From the NCBI GenBank assembly GCA_016703225.1, contig JADJCM010000001.1, positions 992,001 to 1,056,000 on the forward strand: a DNA stretch of 64,000 nt, given 5' to 3'. A model generated the notes under the pieces. That model did not search any database and was not told where the DNA came from. It was given only the letters and a program-made list of their open reading frames with translations. Both the position numbers and the translations under genes were made by a program. The stretch is from Lysobacterales bacterium (GTDB taxonomy: Bacteria > Pseudomonadota > Gammaproteobacteria > Xanthomonadales > Ahniellaceae). Of the stretch, positions 13,781 through 21,700 are shown piece by piece (within the stretch, counting starts at the first letter, position 1; every line of letters begins with the position of its first letter).

Positions 13781-14911
13781 TCAAGGCGAAGGTGGAGTTG
13801 ATGCTTGCGGCGCGTGCAAGCCGAATGCTGGTCTGGCACGCGCAGCGTCTTGGTCGAAGCCGTCACTGAACAGTTCGACACGACTTTCGTAGGCGCCGAT
13901 GTCGACGTCAGCGCCGTTGATCCGAGGCAGGCCGTCGAGGTCGCGGTCGGTCAGGACGAAGGGCGTGTGTCCGGCGTTGCGCAGCGGCGATTCGGGCAGC
14001 AGTCGGTAGTCGTCATCGAAGGGATCGACGAAGTCCGGATTGGTCAGCGCCAGGTTGCCGACATTCACCTCGGGCGCGACGTTGGTCGACAGGCCCACGA
14101 AGTTGTTGCGGTACAGGAACAGGCCCAGCGGGCCGTCGATGCGCAGGTCGTCGTCGCCGCCATTGAACGCCAACGCATTGTTCGCGACCACCACTTCGGC
14201 GTCGCTGGCGCTGCCGGCGCGCAGCGCGAAGTTGCAGCTGCTGGCGGGCAGGCAGCCATTCGCGACCAGGGTGTTGCCGACGATGAAATTCGGCGCCGCA
14301 TCCGGCGTGTTCAGGGTCAGGGTGAGCGCCGAATGCCCGATACCGACGCGGTTGGCGAGGAAAAAACTGTTGCTGATGCTGACCGTGCCCGAGGTGCTGA
14401 CACTGAGTCCACCACCGAACAACTCGGCGTCGTTGTTGCGCACGATCACGCGGTCGATGACCACGTCACCGTTGAATCCGGCGACGCCGCCGAGCGTTCC
14501 GCCGCCGCCGCTTTCGGTCGAGTGGCCATCGCGGATGGTCAGGGCCTCGACGCGGATGTTTCCGCTGGTGCCGGGGTCGCCGGCCAGGCGCAGCACCGAG
14601 CGCGCGCCACTGCCGGAGAGCACGGTGAGCGCCGGATCCAGCGCTTGCAGCAGGCAACTTGCGCCAACCAAGACGTAGCCGCCCGTCAAGCGCAGGCTCC
14701 GATTTTCGGTGGCTCGGTAATCGAAGGCGAACGTGCCTGTGCCGGGTGCGTAGGTACCGGTAGCGATCAGGATGTGATCGTCCTCGCCGTTGTTTTCCGC
14801 CTCCGACAGCGCGCTCTGCAGACCGGCAACGGTGGAAACGCAGGAGGTCGCGGCCTCGACCGCGATGGCTGGCAGCAGCAGGCTCGACAACAGCAACAGA
14901 CGTGATCGCAT
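13781..14911 (-). CDS. Secreted parallel beta-helix protein, tandem copy 1, stop read through
   Basis: 376 residues starting MRSRLLLLSSLLLPAIAVEA, a signal peptide, at ATG 14911 with AAGGAGA 6 nt upstream. The body aligns along its length with the downstream paralogue: both have CVSTVAGL near the N-terminus, DDHILIATGTYAP, and rungs VRNNDAELFGGGLSV versus VRNNDAEYYGGGLSV. The paralogue ends FGDGFE-stop, but here the same point reads FSDGFDQ and continues 22 residues (AARARPAFGLHAPQ then ASTPPSP). The ancestral stop has been lost and the tail is former spacer, so a C-terminal DGFE signal would be disrupted. First gene of the pair, divergent from 15043 across a long inverted repeat. Confidence 0.8.
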   Translation of the reverse strand: MRSRLLLLSSLLLPAIAVEAATSCVSTVAGLQSALSEAENNGEDDHILIATGTYAPGTGTFAFDYRATENRSLRLTGGYVLVGASCLLQALDPALTVLSGSGARSVLRLAGDPGTSGNIRVEALTIRDGHSTESGGGGTLGGVAGFNGDVVIDRVIVRNNDAELFGGGLSVSTSGTVSISNSFFLANRVGIGHSALTLTLNTPDAAPNFIVGNTLVANGCLPASSCNFALRAGSASDAEVVVANNALAFNGGDDDLRIDGPLGLFLYRNNFVGLSTNVAPEVNVGNLALTNPDFVDPFDDDYRLLPESPLRNAGHTPFVLTDRDLDGLPRINGADVDIGAYESRVELFSDGFDQDAARARPAFGLHAPQASTPPSP

Positions 14912-14949
14912 GGCGCTCTCCTTGGGTTCGTCGTCATGAATGGACGAAC

Positions 14950-15003
14950 GCGCCGAAAGCGAACGCGGGCCGCATCGACATCCGCCGCGTTCGCTTTCGG
15001 CGC
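14950..15003. repeat. 19-bp perfect inverted repeat between divergent secreted-protein genes
   Basis: Left arm GCGCCGAAAGCGAACGCGG (14950-14968) and its exact reverse complement (14985-15003) flank a 16-nt spacer. The element lies in the 131-bp gap between ATG 14911 (minus) and ATG 15043 (plus). It would form the same strong hairpin in either leader, or could serve as a symmetric operator or a mobile-element remnant. There is no T tract, so it is not a simple terminator. Confidence 0.8.
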
Positions 15004-15042
15004 CGCCATGCATTCCGGTCTGAAGCCACCGAGGAAACCGCG

Positions 15043-17553
15043 ATGCGTCTGCTCCTGATCTGCGCAAGCCTGATGTCGACCCTGGCCGCCAACGCCGCGA
15101 CCGCCGCCGACTGCCGCTGGACCGCGGCCAGCGGCAACTGGACCGACGCCTCGGCCTGGCTCGACTGCGCCACCGGCAGCGGCAGCCCGGTGGGCACCCC
15201 GGGTGCGAACGACCACGTGCATCTGGAAGCCGGCGTGGTCACGCTGCCGCAGGGCGAACGCAGCATCGCCACGCTGCAGTTCGACAGCGGCGCGCGGCTG
15301 TCGCATGCCGCCAACCAGTTCGCAACCCTGATCGTCGAACAGTCGCTGCAGTGGAACGGCGGCCGCGTCGAGACCATTGTCGGCGGCGGCATCGGCGGCG
15401 GCATGCGCTTGGTGGTCGCGGCCGCTGCCAGCGCGCAACTGACCGCGGCGGCGTCGATCGGCCGCTACGCAGCTTTCGAGAACCGCGGCAGCCTGGTGCT
15501 CGACGCACCGGCCGCAGCCGATCGCATCGACCTGGAAGGCAGCGCCGAATTGCTCAGCATCGAAGGCAGCAGCTTCAGCGTGCTGGGCGATGCCGCACTC
15601 AATCGCACGGATGCCAGCAGCAATGGCGCCGCCTTCGTGAAGCTCAGTGGCGACACCCTGGTGCAGGGCCCGGGCACGCTGGCGCTCGACGGCATCGATG
15701 GCAGCAAGCGACTCAACGTCGAACTGCGCGGCGGCACCACGACTGTGCGCAACGCGACCGTGCAGATCACCGACAACTCGGCGCGCTTCGATCTGGTCGA
15801 TGACGACGCCAGCACGCTCGATGACGACGCCAACCTGCGCCTGGAGAACGGCGTGCTCGCGCTCGGCGGTGCCAGCTACTCCACGTCGCTGCTCGAAGGC
15901 AGCCTGCTCTCCGGCAGCGGCAGCTGGCAGGCGAACGTCAGCGTGCGCGGTCGCATCGATCCGGGTGAGATCGCCGGCCCGGATTACGGCAGCCTCGCCA
16001 TCACCGGCAGCGCCAACATGCAGAACACCGCCCGCCTGCAGGCCGATCTCGGGGGCAACACGCCGCAGACCTCGGACCGCCTGACGGTGGGCAGCCTGCA
16101 ACTTGGCTCCAGCGCGAACACGCTCGTGCTCGACCTGCGCTTCGCGCCGGCGGTATCGACCGCACTCGGCGCCGAGTTTCCGCTGATCGGCTACACCAGC
16201 GTGGAGCCGTCCAGCGATGCTGCGGTGCGCCAGATCGTCGCCAACGTGCCACGCGATTTCGCGACGCGTTTCGGCGGCGGCATGTTATCGGTGCTGGCGG
16301 CGCCACGCGTGTTGCTCGACACCTTGAGCGTGCTCGAGGGCAACAGCGGCAATGTCGAGCACCAGCTGCCGGTGCGCCTGTCCGAACCGGCACCGTTCCC
16401 GGTCACCGTGCGCGTGACCGGCTTCAGCGACGGCAGCGCGGTGCGCAGCCCCGTGCCCGCCGACTTCAGCGGCGACCCGTACCTGTTCCTGAACTTCGCG
16501 CCCGGCCAAACCGAGCTGACGGTGCCGGTGACCATCCATGGCGATACCGTGCTCGAGGCCAACGAGCAATTCACGATGAACTTCCGGCGCGGCGCGTTCG
16601 TCGACGTCGCTGCCGGCAACGGCGTGATCGGCGACCCGACCCGCGCCGTCACCATCACCAGCGAGGAGATCGCCGCCGGCACGCGCTACGTGCTGATGGC
16701 CGGTGGCGGGCGCATCCGTCGCTTCACCACCGACGGCATCCTGCTCGACACCTGGGTGTTCGACTCGGGCGCTCCGCTGAGTACCACCGGTATGTGCTTC
16801 GCGCCGAATGGCGACATCCCGGCCACGCGCTTCGATACCGCGGTCGCCAGCGACCTGATCCGCTTCGGGCATGACGGCGCGGTGCTGGCGGCCAACTTCG
16901 CGGCACCCAAGCCTTCCGCGATCTATGCCGAGTCCTGCGTGTTCGACCAGGCCGGCAATGTCTACGTCGGCCATGCCGGCCTGATCACGACGCCGTCGCC
17001 CGACACTTTGGTGCCAATCCAGAAGTTCGACCGCCATGGCAACTGGCTCGACACCTTCGTGGTTCCGACCGGCACGCGCGGCACCGACTGGATCGACCTC
17101 GATGCCGACCAGTGCACGCTCTATTACACCTCCGAAGACGACGCCATCCGCCGCTACAACCTGTGCACGCGCAGCCCGTTGCCGGTGCTGGCGAGCGGAC
17201 TCGAGGCACCCTGCTTCGCGCTGCGGCGTCGCCCCAATGGCGAGGTGATGGTCGCGTGCCGGCACCGCGTGTATCGCCTCGACCGCGAGGGCGACATCCT
17301 GCGCGAGTATTCGCGCGAGAGCCTGGGCGAGAACGACAACAGTGGCCTGTTCGCGCTCAATCTCGACCCCGACGGCACCTCGTTCTGGACCGCCGGCATC
17401 GTGAGCAACCGCGTGGTGCGCGCCGACATCGCCAGCGGCGCCATGCTGTCGAGCTTCACGCCGCCGCAGTCCGGCCAGAACGGCGGCCTCGCGATCTACG
17501 ACGAGATCTTCGGCATCGACAGCCCGACCCTGTTCGGCGACGGCTTCGAATAG
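15043..17553 (+). CDS. Large secreted protein: beta-solenoid, Calx-beta and beta-propeller regions, DGFE terminus
   Basis: 836 residues. Signal peptide MRLLLICASLMSTLAANAAT is followed by CRWTAASGNWTDASAWLDC, a motif at the start of many autotransporter-like or pectate-lyase-like solenoid passengers. Beta-solenoid repeats run to about residue 410. A Calx-beta domain spans about 425-540 (LSVLEGNSGNVEHQLPVRLS ... FAPGQTELTVPVTIHGD). The C-terminal 290 residues resemble an NHL/SMP-30 propeller (VLMAGGGRIRRFTTDGILLD, GNVYVGHAG, GLFALNLDPDGTSFWTAGI). It ends LFGDGFE. ATG at 15043 has GAGGAAA about 6 nt upstream. The gene converges on DUF2269. An adhesive or surface role is likely; no enzyme motif was seen. 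Confidence 0.75.
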   Translation: MRLLLICASLMSTLAANAATAADCRWTAASGNWTDASAWLDCATGSGSPVGTPGANDHVHLEAGVVTLPQGERSIATLQFDSGARLSHAANQFATLIVEQSLQWNGGRVETIVGGGIGGGMRLVVAAAASAQLTAAASIGRYAAFENRGSLVLDAPAAADRIDLEGSAELLSIEGSSFSVLGDAALNRTDASSNGAAFVKLSGDTLVQGPGTLALDGIDGSKRLNVELRGGTTTVRNATVQITDNSARFDLVDDDASTLDDDANLRLENGVLALGGASYSTSLLEGSLLSGSGSWQANVSVRGRIDPGEIAGPDYGSLAITGSANMQNTARLQADLGGNTPQTSDRLTVGSLQLGSSANTLVLDLRFAPAVSTALGAEFPLIGYTSVEPSSDAAVRQIVANVPRDFATRFGGGMLSVLAAPRVLLDTLSVLEGNSGNVEHQLPVRLSEPAPFPVTVRVTGFSDGSAVRSPVPADFSGDPYLFLNFAPGQTELTVPVTIHGDTVLEANEQFTMNFRRGAFVDVAAGNGVIGDPTRAVTITSEEIAAGTRYVLMAGGGRIRRFTTDGILLDTWVFDSGAPLSTTGMCFAPNGDIPATRFDTAVASDLIRFGHDGAVLAANFAAPKPSAIYAESCVFDQAGNVYVGHAGLITTPSPDTLVPIQKFDRHGNWLDTFVVPTGTRGTDWIDLDADQCTLYYTSEDDAIRRYNLCTRSPLPVLASGLEAPCFALRRRPNGEVMVACRHRVYRLDREGDILREYSRESLGENDNSGLFALNLDPDGTSFWTAGIVSNRVVRADIASGAMLSSFTPPQSGQNGGLAIYDEIFGIDSPTLFGDGFE

Positions 17554-17578
17554 GTGCCTCGACGACCGCCGACGACCG

Positions 17579-18043
17579 CTACACCGGCTTCATCACCATC
17601 AGCCAGAAGATCGCGAGTACCGCAAGGAACGCCGGCCAGCCGAGCCAGAACCACCAGCGCATGACGCGGTGGTACTCGGCCGGCAGCGGCGTGCCGCTCG
17701 CGAGCGCGTCGGCAGCGAGGCGAGCCGCGCGCCATTGCAGCCACAGCACCGGCAGCCAGCACAGGCCGATGAGCACGAACAGGGCCAGCGCCAGCGCGAT
17801 CCACAGCTGCGTGTACGGCAGTCCGAGCGTGTGCATCAGCCATAGCCCGGTCAGCAGTTGCGTCAGCACCGCCGGCGCGGTGAAGCAGGCATCGGCAATC
17901 ACCACCGTGCGTGCGGTCGCGGCGATCACGCGCGGGTCGCCGCCGCGATGCGCGATCCAGCAGAAGAAGGCGATGCCAAGCCCGGTCCCGAACACCAGCG
18001 TCGAGGCCAGGATGTGCAGCCACTTGATCGTCAGGTAATCCAT
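17579..18043 (-). CDS. DUF2269 integral membrane protein
   Basis: 154 residues with four predicted transmembrane helices (WLHILASTLVFGTGLGIAFF; VLTQLLTGLWLMHTLGLPY; LALALFVLIGLCWLPVLWL; WFWLGWPAFLAVLAIFWLMV). It matches the DUF2269 family of small inner-membrane proteins of unknown function. The upstream SDR-DoxX gene ends 1 nt before this ATG, so they are one transcription unit. A conserved SDR-DUF2269 pairing suggests a shared membrane or redox role, which is inference. A 38-codon piece of a second copy survives at 7665-7781. Confidence 0.85.
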   Translation of the reverse strand: MDYLTIKWLHILASTLVFGTGLGIAFFCWIAHRGGDPRVIAATARTVVIADACFTAPAVLTQLLTGLWLMHTLGLPYTQLWIALALALFVLIGLCWLPVLWLQWRAARLAADALASGTPLPAEYHRVMRWWFWLGWPAFLAVLAIFWLMVMKPV

Positions 18044-18044
18044 T

Positions 18045-19349
18045 TCAGCGCCGCTCCGAGAGCACCGCCAGCACCGCCAGCGCCGGCAACAGCACCAGGT
18101 TCTTGGCCAGGCCGCCGAGCGGGTCGAGCCACAGCGCCGGCAGTGCGATGCCGAAGGCGAGCGTGTACGCAGCGACCAGCGCCAGCATCGCCAGCACCAC
18201 GCGCGGTCCGGGCGCGATCAGCAACGCCAGCGCGAGCAGGCCATCGAGCGCTGCGCCAACGCGCGCCAACCGCACCGGTTCAAACGCGGCGAGCGGCGAG
18301 CCCGCGGCCAGGCCTTCGATCGCGGCAGCATCGGTCGCGAAACCGGCCCAGGCTGACAACGCGAACAGCAGCACCACCATCGCGCGCAGCAGTGGCCCGA
18401 GCGGATGCAGCCGCGCCTGCCAGCGGTCCTGCACTTGCGCCGGACGCGTCGCCAGCACGGTGTCGAGCGCACGCGGCGCCGTGCCGAAATCGCGCAGCAG
18501 CCGCGCGTGCGCATCCGCCGCGCCGACATTGCCCCGTTGCAACATGCGCCAGATCACCCCGGTCAGCGGCCCGCGTCCGAAGGCATCGCCGCACGCGACC
18601 AGGGCCGACACCAGCACCGCCGGCACCGCCAGCACGCGCGCCTCGGGAAAGCCGAGCCAGCGCCGCCAGCACGCCAGGTATTCGCGCAGCGTCAAGGCCT
18701 CGGGTCCGACCACGTCGTACACGCCACGCTGGCCACCCGACATCGCCGCGACCACCAGGTCCGCCAGGTCCTCGGCGGCGAGCGGCGCGAAACGCTGGCT
18801 GCCGCCCGCGGGCAGCGGCAACAGCAGCGGCGTCGCCGCGATGGCGCGCAACAGCGCGGTGCCGCCGTACGCGCCGCTGGCCGAGTAGACGACCGAAGGC
18901 CGCAGCACCAGCACCCCCAGCGGCAGCGCCAGCAGTGCCGCGTCGCAGCGATGCTTGCTCGCGACAAACTCGCCGTCGCTGGGGTCGCCGAGCGCCGAGA
19001 TCTGTACGAAGCGGCGCACGCCACATTCGACGCAGGCCCGGGCCAGCGCCAGCGGGGCGCGTTCATGGATCGCATCGAAACGCTGGCCGCGGGTCTCGCG
19101 CAGGATGCCGGCCACGTTGACCACCGCGTCGATGCCGGCGAGCGCTGGCAACCACTGCGCCGGATCGGTCCAATGCGCGAGATCGCAGGCGATGGCGTCG
19201 CCTGCACCGCGCGTCTCGCGCACGCCGCGGCGCACGCGGAATCCGGCTCGCCCCAGCGCCGCGACAATGAAACCGCCGAGAAAACCGCCGGCGCCGAGCA
19301 CCAGCACGGTCTTCGCATCAGGCGCGGTGGCAACGATGGCTTCGGGCAT
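18045..19349 (-). CDS. NAD(P)-binding SDR fused to a DoxX-like membrane domain
   Basis: 434 residues. The N-terminal 290 or so form an atypical short-chain dehydrogenase/epimerase: Rossmann motif VLVLGAGGFLGGFIVAALG (about 15-33), then DAVVNVAGIL and RFVQISALG, and a core VLRPSVVYSASG that lacks the usual YxxxK pattern. The C-terminal 130 residues carry four hydrophobic helices (LLRAMVVLLFALSAWAGFAT ... LAKNLVLLPALAVLAVLSER) of the DoxX-like type. The enzyme domain therefore faces the cytoplasm at the membrane. The substrate is unknown; quinone or lipid-linked chemistry is possible. It is co-transcribed with DUF2269 one nucleotide downstream. Confidence 0.85.
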   Translation of the reverse strand: MPEAIVATAPDAKTVLVLGAGGFLGGFIVAALGRAGFRVRRGVRETRGAGDAIACDLAHWTDPAQWLPALAGIDAVVNVAGILRETRGQRFDAIHERAPLALARACVECGVRRFVQISALGDPSDGEFVASKHRCDAALLALPLGVLVLRPSVVYSASGAYGGTALLRAIAATPLLLPLPAGGSQRFAPLAAEDLADLVVAAMSGGQRGVYDVVGPEALTLREYLACWRRWLGFPEARVLAVPAVLVSALVACGDAFGRGPLTGVIWRMLQRGNVGAADAHARLLRDFGTAPRALDTVLATRPAQVQDRWQARLHPLGPLLRAMVVLLFALSAWAGFATDAAAIEGLAAGSPLAAFEPVRLARVGAALDGLLALALLIAPGPRVVLAMLALVAAYTLAFGIALPALWLDPLGGLAKNLVLLPALAVLAVLSERR

Positions 19350-19432
19350 CGGCAGGGCTCGGCAACGAGATCCAAGCCTAGCGTGCTGAGCTTGCCGGCC
19401 AGAAGTCCGGCATCAACTGCGAGTGCGCCTGA

Positions 19433-19513
19433 CTACTGCGCCGCGATGGCGAAGATCGGCGCGCTGAGCGCGAGGGCGATGGCAACTGCGAAGCGGATCA
19501 GGACCAGGCGCAT
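19433..19513 (-). CDS. 26-residue hydrophobic peptide under the palindromic promoter
   Basis: MRLVLIRFAVAIALALSAPI then FAIAAQ: a positively charged start, a hydrophobic helix and an AxA-like end, resembling a signal peptide or single membrane span with almost no mature part. It is easily missed because of its size, but AAAGGAGA sits 6 nt upstream of ATG 19513. The palindrome CTGCGAAATTTCGCAG ends 76 nt upstream, the same layout as the two small genes at 7.3-8.0 kb. It could be a membrane micropeptide or a leader peptide. No downstream gene on this strand is close enough for an obvious attenuator role (the SDR gene starts at 19349). Confidence 0.6.
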   Translation of the reverse strand: MRLVLIRFAVAIALALSAPIFAIAAQ

Positions 19514-19589
19514 GACCGATCTCCTTTGGGTGCAGGTGCAGTCTGCTGTGCCCGCGTTCGGGATGCCTCGGGGAGAATCGGATTTGTGC

Positions 19590-19605
19590 CTGCGAAATTT
19601 CGCAG
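19590..19605 (-). promoter_or_regulatory. Palindromic promoter element, site 3
   Basis: Perfect CTGCGAAATTTCGCAG, 76 nt before ATG 19513. It is followed after 5 nt by AATCCGATTCTCCCCGAGGC, close to TTTCCGATTTCGCCTGAGGC at site 1. On the other side it is 72 nt from ATG 19678. Confidence 0.7.
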
Positions 19606-19677
19606 ATTGCGGCCCGGCGCACATCGGCGGGCGCGCGCGGGACTAGGATGCGCCAGCGCTCACTGCCGGAGTCGACC

Positions 19678-21699
19678 ATGATCCGATTCGCCGCGTTCGG
19701 CCTGCTGGCCGCACTGGCCGCCGTGCCGGTGCAGGCCAAGGACCTGCTCGACCATGTCATCGCCGCGGTCGATCCGACGCTGGCCCCGGCGCGACCGCTG
19801 ATCGAGTGCCTGGCCGGAGGCGGTGCGGCCGAACGCTGCGCGCTGGATGCCGCCAAGGAACAGGGCGTCGGCGCCTTGCCGATCGGACCCGCCGACGACC
19901 GCGTGCAGAAGGTGGTGACGGTGTTCGTCGCGGCCCGCGATGGCAACTGGCCCAAGGTGCTGCAGGTCGGCGGCACGGTGGTGGCGGAGACCATCGCCTG
20001 CGCCATCCTGCCGCTCCAGGGTCCGGTCAAGGGCGCGGCCTGCGCCATCGTCCGTCACGTGATCGGCAAGAAGGCGGGCCTGCTCGGCGACGTGCTCGCG
20101 GCGCTCAAGGGTCCGGACTGGTGGCGTCTGTTTGAACTTCTCGGCAGCGAGTCCTGCGCGCTGATCCCGAACGAAGGTGCCGCCGGCGTGGCGCGCGAAG
20201 TGCTGTGCGGCACGCTGGCGCAGGCACTGACCGAGATCAAGCAATGGGCCAAGACGCTGGGCGGCGGCCTCGTCGCCGGCAGCGACGCACTCGAGAACCT
20301 GGTGTTCGGCGACGACAGCCACATGTCCTACGACCGCTACTTCGCGCTGTTCTGGCAGCCCTGGTACCACTACGGCACCGCGCGCGCGCATGCCGGCCAA
20401 GAATGGCGCACCGCGCCCGGGCGCGTGTACGACCGCTGCGTCGACTACTTCGATGCGCACAACCAGTACCGCAGCACCGCGCGCAAGACCTGCGGCAACC
20501 TGCGCGACAAGTTCGATCGCCACGTCCAGGGCTTCGCCGCGGCGCTGCCGGTGGCGGTGCAGGGCTACTTCACGACGGTGGCCAAGCCGGCCGCGCGCAT
20601 CGCCGCGATCTCGACCTGGGGCAAGCCCAAGAGCGGCGGCCCGGCGCCCGGCGAGAACCTGTTCGTGATGGTCTGCGAAACCGACCTGCGCCAGCGCATC
20701 CCCTTCCCCGAGGTCAGCGAGGTGCCCTGCATCCTGCTCGATGAGCACGCCAAGAAGTACGGCAAGAGCGGATTCGGTGCGTTGTTCGCCGACGTGGCCA
20801 AGACCTGCTTCAAGGATGCCGCCGCACGCGACGTGCAACCGACGGTATGGGCCGATGCCTGCGAGGAGCTGCGGCCGATGTACGGGCAGGCGGTGGCCGG
20901 CGAAGCGCTGTGGCTGATCGCCACCGTCGGCAAGCTCAAGGGCCGCGGCTGCACGATCGACGATGCCGTCAACGGCAAGCCGGGGCTGCGCATCCACTGC
21001 GCCGATCCCGCGGCGCATTCCGCCTGCCGCAGCGCGTTCCATCCGAATGCCGACAAGTACTGTCGTCTCACCGAACCACCGCTGCGCGCCGAGCGTAGCC
21101 TGCAGCAGGCCGATGCGGTGTTCGACGGGCCGATGGCCGCGAGCGGGCCGGTCGCGGCTGCGGAAGAGCGTGCGCCGCCGATCGAGATGCATCGCGTGAC
21201 CGAAGCCCGCGCCAGCAATGGCACGTTGCAGCTGCGTCACCTGAACTTCGCACTGGCGCCGATCCGCATCGAGGCGGAGACGCTGCTCGAACGTGGCGCG
21301 GTGCGCGTGGCGGGCGGCAGCGCCTTCGCGCAGCCGATGTCCGGCTTTGGCCCGCACTGGAGCGCCGGTGCGCAACTGTTCTGGCGCGACCCCGAACCCG
21401 GCGCCACGCTCGATCTGCAGATGGAGGTGCCGCAGGACGGCGCCTGGCGCGTCGCGATCGCCCTGACGCGCGCGCCCGACTACGGCGCGCTCGCGTTCGA
21501 GGTCGACCAGCATCCGGTACGCGCGGGCTTTGATGGCTACGCCGCCGGCGTCGAGGCACCGGTCGTGGTCGAACTCGGCACCTTTGCGATGCAACGCGGC
21601 ACGCGCCCGCTGAGCTTGATGGTGAACGGACGCAATCCGGCGGCGAGCGCGCACTTCGTCGGCATCGACCACATCCTGCTGAGCCCGGCCGGAGACTGA
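19678..21699 (+). CDS. Secreted protein of unknown function with C-terminal carbohydrate-binding-like domain
   Basis: 673 residues with signal peptide MIRFAAFGLLAALAAVPVQA. The N-terminal part (25-220) is helical with three hydrophobic stretches (VVAETIACAILPLQGPVKGA). The middle is Cys-rich (CVDYFDAHNQYRSTARKTC, CILLDEHAKKYG, CRSAFHPNADKYC), suggesting disulfides. The last 150 residues (LRHLNFALAPIRIEAETLLE ... VVELGTFAMQRGTRPLSLMV then NGRN) look like a galactose-binding/CBM-like beta-sandwich. ATG 19678 has GGAG 6 nt upstream. It is followed after 1 nt by the next secreted protein, so the two probably form an operon. I do not recognise the family. Confidence 0.65.
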   Translation: MIRFAAFGLLAALAAVPVQAKDLLDHVIAAVDPTLAPARPLIECLAGGGAAERCALDAAKEQGVGALPIGPADDRVQKVVTVFVAARDGNWPKVLQVGGTVVAETIACAILPLQGPVKGAACAIVRHVIGKKAGLLGDVLAALKGPDWWRLFELLGSESCALIPNEGAAGVAREVLCGTLAQALTEIKQWAKTLGGGLVAGSDALENLVFGDDSHMSYDRYFALFWQPWYHYGTARAHAGQEWRTAPGRVYDRCVDYFDAHNQYRSTARKTCGNLRDKFDRHVQGFAAALPVAVQGYFTTVAKPAARIAAISTWGKPKSGGPAPGENLFVMVCETDLRQRIPFPEVSEVPCILLDEHAKKYGKSGFGALFADVAKTCFKDAAARDVQPTVWADACEELRPMYGQAVAGEALWLIATVGKLKGRGCTIDDAVNGKPGLRIHCADPAAHSACRSAFHPNADKYCRLTEPPLRAERSLQQADAVFDGPMAASGPVAAAEERAPPIEMHRVTEARASNGTLQLRHLNFALAPIRIEAETLLERGAVRVAGGSAFAQPMSGFGPHWSAGAQLFWRDPEPGATLDLQMEVPQDGAWRVAIALTRAPDYGALAFEVDQHPVRAGFDGYAAGVEAPVVVELGTFAMQRGTRPLSLMVNGRNPAASAHFVGIDHILLSPAGD

Positions 21700-21700
21700 A

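Noticed and set aside
19413..20048. 211-codon frame antisense to the secreted protein at 19678
   Set aside because: It only extends the 26-codon peptide region in another frame through antisense sequence, with no ribosome site or recognisable domain.
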